A DNA stretch of 10,814 nucleotides, from NCBI GenBank assembly GCA_913058555.1, contig CAJXRJ010000195.1, forward strand, positions 1 through 10,814, given 5' to 3'. Below the pieces are notes generated by a model that was given only the letters and a program-made list of their open reading frames with translations, had not been told where the DNA came from and searched no databases. The stretch is from an uncultured bacterium (GTDB taxonomy: Bacteria > Planctomycetota > UBA1135 > GCA-002686595). Positions 1 through 4,747 of this stretch are shown here, piece after piece (position 1 is the stretch's first letter; every line of letters starts with the position of its first letter). The position numbers were made by a program, and so were the translations under genes.

Positions 1-2
1 GA

Positions 3-200
3 GACGACCGGTCGAAGGCGGCGATGGTTGCAGGGATTGTGGCGGTTTCGTGCGGAGCGAAGGCCAAAGTGCGGAGCCAGCTTGGAACTCTCAAGGTCTT
101 GATTGCCGAGACCAAGCCGCTCGAAGAGATGCCCGCCTTGCATGCGCTTAGCGAGTCAGGGACCATCACGGGCAAACTCGTCGCCACCATCAACCCCTGA
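3..200 (+). CDS. C-terminal end of probable MDR-family (zinc-type/quinone) oxidoreductase, partial
   Basis: This open frame enters from the left edge and ends at TGA 198-200, giving the last 65 residues of a protein. The end reads LKVLIAETKPLEEMPALHAL, then SESGTITGKLVATI. This matches the usual C-terminus of medium-chain dehydrogenase/reductase proteins, where a strand is followed by 'PLeea..Ahr...sG...GKlV..i'. Such enzymes are cytoplasmic NAD(P)H-dependent alcohol dehydrogenases or quinone/enoyl reductases. The cofactor-binding Rossmann motif lies outside the window, so substrate and zinc content cannot be told. Only 7 bp separate its stop from the next start, so the two genes are very probably co-transcribed. 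The family call is inference from a short tail; a different oxidoreductase is possible. Confidence 0.5.
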   Translation, partial: DDRSKAAMVAGIVAVSCGAKAKVRSQLGTLKVLIAETKPLEEMPALHALSESGTITGKLVATINP

Positions 201-207
201 TCACTCC

Positions 208-498
208 ATGTCGAAACTAACGATCGTTGCCAACATCCAGGCCCATCCGGACAAGATCGAGTTGGTGAAGGCCGAGCTGAAGAAGCTCATCCCTGTGACC
301 CGCGCGGAGGCCGGCTGCGACCAGTACGACCTGCACCAGGATGATGAGGACCCGGCACGCTTCTTGTTCTTCGAAAACTGGGAGACGCGCGAGCTTTGGC
401 AGGTGCACATGGGCGCGCCGCACCTCGCGGCTTACCTCGCCGCCACCGAGGGTGCCGTCCTGGACTTCACCGTCCACGAAATGACGCAAATCGGCTAG
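208..498 (+). CDS. Antibiotic biosynthesis monooxygenase (ABM) domain protein, putative quinol monooxygenase (YgiN-like)
   Basis: The product is a 96-residue single-domain protein, the normal size for this dimeric ferredoxin-like alpha+beta-barrel family. The pattern is typical: an N-terminal strand (KLTIVANIQAHPDK), the EAGCDQYDLHQD segment (about residues 34-45), then FLFFENWETRELWQVHMGAPHL (about 52-73) with the conserved E-x-W and H...PH residues. Relatives are cofactor-free oxygenases acting on quinols or polyketide-like aromatics, but many members have no proven substrate. The start at 208 is chosen because the family's conserved N-terminal strand begins there; the same frame stays open back to 103, but that extension is Ser/Pro/Arg-rich shadow sequence overlapping the previous gene. 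No clear Shine-Dalgarno is visible, so translation may be coupled to the upstream oxidoreductase, 7 bp away. A redox role on a shared quinone or aromatic substrate is inference. Confidence 0.88.
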   Translation: MSKLTIVANIQAHPDKIELVKAELKKLIPVTRAEAGCDQYDLHQDDEDPARFLFFENWETRELWQVHMGAPHLAAYLAATEGAVLDFTVHEMTQIG

Positions 499-541
499 CC
501 GGGATCCAGGGGGTGGGTGGCCCGGACTCGTCAGCGGTTTC

Positions 542-1912
542 TCAGCGGCCCAGGCCCTTGTACGCCGCCGCTTGGAACGCGTTGTTGTGCACGACCTCGT
601 TCATGTTCTGGATCATGAAAATCCCGATGGCGCCGGCCTTGCGGTCGATCCAGAAGCCCGTCCCTGCGAGGCCTCCCCAGCCGGCGGTGCCGGTGTTGGG
701 GCCTTTGCGTCGGGTGGTTGTGTTGACGGAGAGTCCAAAGCCGAACCCGCCGCCGGTGGCCATCAGCATCGGGGCAGGGATGTCCTTCAGCTGGTCGGAC
801 AGCATTGCATCCACGGAGTCCTGGCTGAGCAGGCGCGGCGCTTCGGCGTTCCCTTGCTGGGGACCTTTGATTTGCGCTTCCTCCTCTGGCTCTTCCCCTG
901 GCTCCTCCTCCGTGCCCGGCGGGAGCGTGCCGCCCCGGAGGAGCATGCGGCAGAACGCCAGGTAGTCGGGAGCCGTGGAGTAGAGGCCACCGCCGCCGCT
1001 CAGGAGGGCCCCCGGGCGTTTTGGGTCCAGGGCACCGCCCCGCCGAACCTGAGCCAACTTGCCCCCCGAGCGCCGAAAGCACGTCGCCACGCGGTCCCTC
1101 TTCGCCTTCGGCACGGTGAAGCCCGTGTCCTTCATACCAAGGGGGCCGCAAATGCGCGTCTCGAAGAAGGTGTCGAGGGTTTCGCCGGAAACGACCTCGA
1201 CGAGGCGCCCCAGGACGTCGCTCGAGACGCCGTATTCGAACCGCGTTCCAGGCTGATGCTTGAGTGGGAGCTCCGCGAGCTTTCGAAGCATGTCAGCGTT
1301 GGTGTTCGATGGGCGCAGGATGCCGGCGCGCTGCACCATGCGATCCACCGTGCTCGATCCCATGAAACCGTAGGTGAAGCCCGAGGAGTGGCGCATCAGG
1401 TCGCGGACCGTCATCTCGGATTCGCATGGCACCACGTCGATCTCATCGGCGCGTGAGCCCCGTTTGCGTCGGGCGACGGTCAAGCCCTCGAGTTCGGGAA
1501 GGTACTTCGACGCTGGGGCATCGAGGTCCACCTTCCCGTCTTCGACGAGCATCAGAACGGCCACCGCTGTGACGGCCTTCGTCATCGAGTAGATCCGGAA
1601 GATCGTGTCGTTCGTCATCGGGGTCTCCCCCTGCGCGTCCCGCGAGCCGATTGCGGCATCCATGACGACTTCGCCGTTGACCTCGAGGAGCGCGACGACG
1701 CCGCGGTAGGCTCCCTTCTCCACCTTCTGTGCCAGATGGTCGAGGGCGGCCTGGTGGGGGTGGGCCGCCGTGGCCGTTTCCTGGGCCTGCCCTGTCGTGA
1801 CGGCCATCGGGGCCAGGCCGTACGTTTGGGCACTGGCAGGTGCGGCGTTGAACAGTGACCACGTCAGCCATGCGGCGGCGACAAAGGGAGCTCGGGTGTG
1901 TCCTTGGATCAT
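542..1912 (-). CDS. Secreted serine hydrolase, beta-lactamase/esterase (class C-like) family
   Basis: This is a 456-residue protein with an N-terminal export signal: a hydrophobic stretch at about residues 9-25 ending in ASA, with cleavage likely after A28. The catalytic S-x-x-K motif is S109-M-T-K112 in IFRIYSMTKAVTAVAVLML. The second motif is Y227 in FEYGVSSDVLGRLVE, and GWGGLAGTGFW (411-421) takes the place of the KTG box. The HSSGF segment (175-179) is also typical. These features fit family Pfam Beta-lactamase (PF00144), which includes esterases, D-aminopeptidases and transesterases; Y-G-V instead of Y-S-N argues for an esterase-like member rather than a true AmpC. An unusual acidic run, TEEEPGEEPEEE (about 334-345), interrupts the region before the last motif. 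The gene is convergent with the ABM gene and divergent from the peroxidase. No good ribosome binding site precedes the ATG at 1912, so the exact start is a little uncertain. Confidence 0.92.
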   Translation of the reverse strand: MIQGHTRAPFVAAAWLTWSLFNAAPASAQTYGLAPMAVTTGQAQETATAAHPHQAALDHLAQKVEKGAYRGVVALLEVNGEVVMDAAIGSRDAQGETPMTNDTIFRIYSMTKAVTAVAVLMLVEDGKVDLDAPASKYLPELEGLTVARRKRGSRADEIDVVPCESEMTVRDLMRHSSGFTYGFMGSSTVDRMVQRAGILRPSNTNADMLRKLAELPLKHQPGTRFEYGVSSDVLGRLVEVVSGETLDTFFETRICGPLGMKDTGFTVPKAKRDRVATCFRRSGGKLAQVRRGGALDPKRPGALLSGGGGLYSTAPDYLAFCRMLLRGGTLPPGTEEEPGEEPEEEAQIKGPQQGNAEAPRLLSQDSVDAMLSDQLKDIPAPMLMATGGGFGFGLSVNTTTRRKGPNTGTAGWGGLAGTGFWIDRKAGAIGIFMIQNMNEVVHNNAFQAAAYKGLGR

Positions 1913-2115
1913 TGGGACACGGTAGCGGGATTGCCTGAGGGCGCGCGTTCGGAACGGGTGAAGAGCGGCCTACCGGGGGCTTTGACGCAGGTTTCGGTGG
2001 AGCCTTCCAGCCGAGCCGCCCTCTCATCGAACCCTCAGAAACCGCAGGTGGGGCCAGGTGTCCTCATGGGCTTCTAACGGTTCGGCGAACGTTCAGTAGC
2101 CGCTTGTTTCCTTGT

Positions 2116-2130
2116 CCGGCAGCGTGCCGG
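2116..2130 (+). other. Small perfect hairpin in the probable 5' leader of the peroxidase gene
   Basis: CCGGCA, loop GCG, TGCCGG forms a perfect 6-bp stem with a 3-base loop. It ends 25 bases before the AAGGAG ribosome binding site of the peroxidase gene. If the transcript starts upstream it would fold in the leader and could affect stability or initiation. There is no T-run, so it is not a terminator. Confidence 0.4.
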
Positions 2131-2155
2131 TGACGAGTTCGAGTAGGCGTAGAGC

Positions 2156-2161
2156 AAGGAG
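2156..2161 (+). promoter_or_regulatory. Strong ribosome binding site of the haem peroxidase gene
   Basis: AAGGAG lies 5 bases before the ATG at 2167, a near-ideal Shine-Dalgarno. It fixes the start of the peroxidase and is the clearest ribosome binding site in the window. Confidence 0.8.
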
Positions 2162-2166
2162 ACAAG

Positions 2167-3906
2167 ATGAAGTGGAGCATGCAGGTTCAACTGGCCGCTG
2201 CCGCAGCGTTGGCCGCTGGATGGGCGGGGGAGCCGGCGGACGCGTCGCCCCAGGAGCCGGAGGGGCGACCCTTCGGACCGGTGGCGGAACCGAGGGCAAT
2301 CGATGGAACCGGCAACCACGCCGAGGAAGCAGAGCGCGGTGCCGCGCTAACGCCCCTCCGGAGAGAGCTGAGCACCGCCTACGGGGATGGGGCCGGCTCG
2401 CCGTCGGGGGCGGATCGAGCCAGCGCACGGTTCGTCAGCAGCGGCGCCCTTTCCCAGCCGGGCGATCGGCCCAACTCGGCGGGCGTGAGCGACATGTTCT
2501 GGCAATGGGGCCAGTTCCTCGACCACGACATCACCGAGACCCCGGTTGAGGTTCCCAGCGTCTCTTTCCCGATCCCGGTGCCGACCGGGGACATCTGGTT
2601 TGACCCCCTTGGGACCGGAGTGGAGGTCATTCCCCTGAGCCGCTCCTTCGGGCTACGAGTGGATTCCAGGCGCGAGCAAGTCAACGCGATCACCGCATGG
2701 ATCGACGGCAGTCAGGTCTACGGATCCGACGAGGAGCGAGCCATCGCGCTGCGCGCCATGGACGGGTCGGGCAAGCTGAAGGTGAGTGAGGGCGACTTGC
2801 TTCCTTTCAACGTCGACGGCCTTCACAACGCCCCATCGGACGCGGCCACGAACTTCTTCCTGGCGGGGGACGTGCGTGCCAACGAGCAGGTCGCGTTGAC
2901 CGCGATGCACGTGCTCTTCCTCCGTGAGCACAATTATTGGGCCGAGCGCATCGCCGAGGAAGACGCGAACTGGATTCGCAGGCAGCGGCGCCGCGAAGCT
3001 GGTGATGGCCAACGCGGTCATGGTGGCAGTGGCGGTGGGCGCGGGCTTAGCCGGGACGACCTGCTCGACCGGCGGCTGTCGCACTTGACCGGGGACGAAA
3101 TCTATGAGCTGGCGCGTGCGATGGTCTCGGCTGAGATCCAGCGTGTGACGTACAGGGAGTGGCTTCCGATTCTCTTGGGGCCAGGGGCGCTACCGGCGGA
3201 GTCCGTCTATCGGCCCGAGCTTGATGGGACGATCCGCAACTCCTTCGCCACTGCGGCGTTCCGCATTGGGCACAGCATGCTGTCCCCCCAGCTCCTGCGG
3301 CTCGATGAGCGCGGCGTAGAAATCCCCGAGGGGCACCTGTCCTTGAGCGACTCGTTCTTCTCGCCAGCAACGCTCATCGCCACCGGAATCGATCCGCTCC
3401 TGCGTGGGCTTCTGGCGCAGCCGGCCCAGGAACTCGATGTCTTCGTCATCGATGAGGTCAGGAACTTCCTGTTCGGCCCTCCAGGGGCTGGCGGCCTCGA
3501 CCTCGTGGCCCTCAACATCCAGCGGGGCCGCGACCATGGGCTTCCGTCCTATGGGCAGGCCATGCGCGATCTGGGGCTCGCGGCGCCTTCTTCCTTCGGT
3601 CAGATATCGTCGGACCCCGAGGTCGTGGAGCGGCTGTCGCGAGTGGCTCGTTCTCCTGAGACTCTGGACCTCTGGGTCGGTGGACTTGCCGAGGATCACC
3701 TTCCGGGTGCCCTCGTCGGTCCGACCTTCTATGAACTCCTCGTGCGCCAGTTCGAAGCCCTGCGCGACGGGGATCGGCTGTGGCATACGCGGCAGCTGGG
3801 GCCCGCGCTCCTGCGCATTCTTGATCGCCAGTCCATGGCGACCATCCTCGATCGAAGCAGCGGCCTGACGAGACAGGAGGTGCGGGACCCGTTCCTCGCC
3901 AGGTAG
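2167..3906 (+). CDS. Secreted haem peroxidase of the animal peroxidase (myeloperoxidase/peroxidasin) superfamily
   Basis: The protein has 579 residues. An N-terminal hydrophobic stretch (about residues 6-20) ending near ADAS suggests Sec export. Family residues can be read by alignment to myeloperoxidase from memory. Distal side: WGQFLDHD gives Q116, D119, H120 and calcium ligand D121. The calcium loop is T176-A-W178-I-D180-G-S182 within NAITAWIDGSQVYGS. R237 and E240 lie in GDVRANEQ, proximal H369 in AFRIGHSML, and N450 with RGRDHG (453-458) in LNIQRGRDHGLPSYGQ. D119 and E240 are the residues that form ester bonds to haem in the mammalian enzymes; Q241 replaces the Met that makes the sulfonium link in myeloperoxidase. 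The expected activity is H2O2-dependent oxidation of halides, thiocyanate or phenols outside the cytoplasm. An Arg/Gly-rich insert occupies about residues 270-297. The gene appears monocistronic: strong ribosome binding site before it and terminator hairpins after it. Confidence 0.93.
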   Translation: MKWSMQVQLAAAAALAAGWAGEPADASPQEPEGRPFGPVAEPRAIDGTGNHAEEAERGAALTPLRRELSTAYGDGAGSPSGADRASARFVSSGALSQPGDRPNSAGVSDMFWQWGQFLDHDITETPVEVPSVSFPIPVPTGDIWFDPLGTGVEVIPLSRSFGLRVDSRREQVNAITAWIDGSQVYGSDEERAIALRAMDGSGKLKVSEGDLLPFNVDGLHNAPSDAATNFFLAGDVRANEQVALTAMHVLFLREHNYWAERIAEEDANWIRRQRRREAGDGQRGHGGSGGGRGLSRDDLLDRRLSHLTGDEIYELARAMVSAEIQRVTYREWLPILLGPGALPAESVYRPELDGTIRNSFATAAFRIGHSMLSPQLLRLDERGVEIPEGHLSLSDSFFSPATLIATGIDPLLRGLLAQPAQELDVFVIDEVRNFLFGPPGAGGLDLVALNIQRGRDHGLPSYGQAMRDLGLAAPSSFGQISSDPEVVERLSRVARSPETLDLWVGGLAEDHLPGALVGPTFYELLVRQFEALRDGDRLWHTRQLGPALLRILDRQSMATILDRSSGLTRQEVRDPFLAR

Positions 3907-3925
3907 CTGCACGGCCAAAGAACGT

Positions 3926-3976
3926 GCCGCCCGGGTCCTTCGCGAGGGGGCTTGGGCGGCGGGACGCGAGCGTCCC
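3926..3976 (+). other. Two adjacent hairpins downstream of the peroxidase gene
   Basis: GCCGCCC (3926-3932) pairs with GGGCGGC (3954-3960). Immediately next to it, GGGACG-CGAG-CGTCCC (3961-3976) forms a second perfect stem. One base later begins the T-tailed terminator hairpin. Together the three structures can stack end to end in the 3' untranslated RNA. They may protect the mRNA 3' end or reinforce termination. Confidence 0.55.
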
Positions 3977-3977
3977 A

Positions 3978-4014
3978 GGGGCACTGTTCGCCGCGGCGAG
4001 CGGTGCCCCCTTTT
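3978..4014 (+). terminator. Rho-independent terminator of the haem peroxidase gene
   Basis: GGGGCAC (3978-3984) pairs with GTGCCCC (4003-4009). The inner sequence continues the stem through T-G, G-C and T-G pairs into TCGC/GCGA around a CGCG loop, and C-TTTT follows at 4010-4014. This long GC stem with a short T-run is the best intrinsic terminator in the window. It insulates the peroxidase from the tetR gene 60 bases further on. Confidence 0.72.
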
Positions 4015-4052
4015 CGTGGCCCCGAATCGAATCTCTCGCGGGCGCAGTTGAT

Positions 4053-4074
4053 TTCTGGACATAAGAGTCCAGAA
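4053..4074 (+). promoter_or_regulatory. Palindromic operator O1, overlapping the ribosome binding site and start codon of tetR
   Basis: TTCTGGAC (4053-4060), spacer ATAAGA, GTCCAGAA (4067-4074) is a perfect inverted repeat with 8-base arms and a 6-base spacer. The identical arms and spacing recur at 4707-4728 before the RND gene. The GAC-N6-GTC core has the same geometry as the box described for the TetR-family repressor NemR. The last base of the right arm is the A of the ATG at 4074, and the spacer contributes to the Shine-Dalgarno-like AAGAG (4063-4067). It is inferred to be the autoregulatory site of the TetR protein. No convincing -35/-10 pair could be placed around it. Confidence 0.8.
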
Positions 4075-4676
4075 TGGCGCCCATGACACGTGGTCGACCC
4101 AAGGAATTCGTGCGAGAGGATGCCCTGGAGTGCGCCCTCGGTACGTTCTGGGACCGGGGGTACGCCTCCACCGGTCTAGGGGATCTGACCAGGGCCATGG
4201 GCATCGGGCGCCAGAGTCTTTACGACACGTTCGGGGACAAGCGGTCGTTGTACCTCGAAGCGTTGGAAGCCTATTGCGATCGCCAGCTCGCCTCGATCAG
4301 GGCACTCGTCTCGGCTGAGTCGAGCCCCGGACAGGGCCTCGCGGCGTTCCTCCGTGCCTGGGAGTCGATGGCGACGGGAACCCACAGGAATGGGTGCCTG
4401 GTCATCAATTCAGTCCCCGAGGCGACCAGCGGAGGGGACCCCGAGATCATCAAGGCCCTCGGCCGGCATGTCGACAGAATGGGCCGCCTCATCGAGGACC
4501 TCGTCCAAGCGGCCATGGATTCCGGCGAGATCACGGTTCCCCTGAAGGCCCGTGAGGTGGCGGGGATGATTTCCGCGGCGGTTCACGGCCTATCGGTGAG
4601 GGCAAGACTGCAAGACGCGAGCCTCGCCGCCGCCGATACGAGCCGCGCCCTGGCTCAGCTTCTCGGGCTCTCCTGA
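4074..4676 (+). CDS. TetR/AcrR-family transcriptional repressor, likely regulator of the adjacent RND export operon
   Basis: The 200-residue length is normal for the family. The N-terminus (TRGRPKEFVREDALECALGT, residues 5-24) is the typical GRP-x-(E/F) start of one large TetR subgroup. The helix-turn-helix spans about 34-53 (GLGDLTRAMGIGRQSLYDTF), followed by DKRSLYLEALEAY. The ligand/dimer domain has the common NGCLVINSVPE stretch (106-116). The protein is cytoplasmic and binds DNA as a dimer; the inducer is unknown. The perfect palindrome O1 sits on its own start and an identical one (O2) precedes the RND gene, which points to autoregulation and control of the export operon. The start at 4074 has AAGAG 6 bases upstream; an in-frame ATG at 4083 is an alternative and would begin MTRGRPKEF, closer to the family norm. 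It is transcribed in the same direction as the RND gene, 71 bp away. Confidence 0.95.
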   Translation: MAPMTRGRPKEFVREDALECALGTFWDRGYASTGLGDLTRAMGIGRQSLYDTFGDKRSLYLEALEAYCDRQLASIRALVSAESSPGQGLAAFLRAWESMATGTHRNGCLVINSVPEATSGGDPEIIKALGRHVDRMGRLIEDLVQAAMDSGEITVPLKAREVAGMISAAVHGLSVRARLQDASLAAADTSRALAQLLGLS

Positions 4677-4706
4677 GCCCTCTGCTCGCGACAGCGCTCG
4701 ACACAG

Positions 4707-4728
4707 TTCTGGACTGCGAGGTCCAGAA
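4707..4728 (+). promoter_or_regulatory. Palindromic operator O2 upstream of the RND export operon
   Basis: TTCTGGAC (4707-4714), spacer TGCGAG, GTCCAGAA (4721-4728) has the same arms and spacer length as O1, with a different spacer sequence. Conserved arms with a free spacer are what a dimeric TetR-type repressor would leave. It ends 19 bases before the RND start codon. A -35-like TCGACA lies just upstream at 4698-4703, but no good -10 is spaced from it, so the promoter position is open. A bound repressor would block the promoter or early elongation of the three-gene operon. Confidence 0.82.
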
Positions 4729-4747
4729 AAGCCTCTCTGAACTACCT

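Larger units (their letters stand above)
1913..2166. promoter_or_regulatory. Divergent intergenic region between serine hydrolase and haem peroxidase
   Basis: These 254 bases separate two divergently read genes and must hold both promoters. I see no convincing sigma70-type -35/-10 pair for either. Three short palindromes are visible: CGTTC-G-GAACG at 1946-1956, GTTCG-G-CGAAC at 2080-2090, and the hairpin CCGGCA-GCG-TGCCGG at 2116-2130. The first two share the form of 5-base arms around one central G and could be regulator sites, but such short palindromes also arise by chance in GC-rich DNA. No ORF worth calling is present. Confidence 0.4.

Noticed and set aside
103..207. N-terminal extension of the ABM protein to an ATG at 103
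   Set aside because: The extension is Ser/Pro/Arg-rich and overlaps the end of the upstream oxidoreductase. The family's first strand starts at the ATG at 208.
499..525. Hairpin CCGGG...CCCGG between the convergent ABM and hydrolase genes
   Set aside because: The stem is only 5 bp with a 17-base loop and no T-run on either strand; it is too weak to call a terminator.
542..1912. Reading the serine hydrolase as an antibiotic-resistance AmpC beta-lactamase
   Set aside because: The Y-G-V second motif and the GWGGLAGTGFW third region fit the esterase/serine-hydrolase branch, and no AmpR-type regulator is adjacent.
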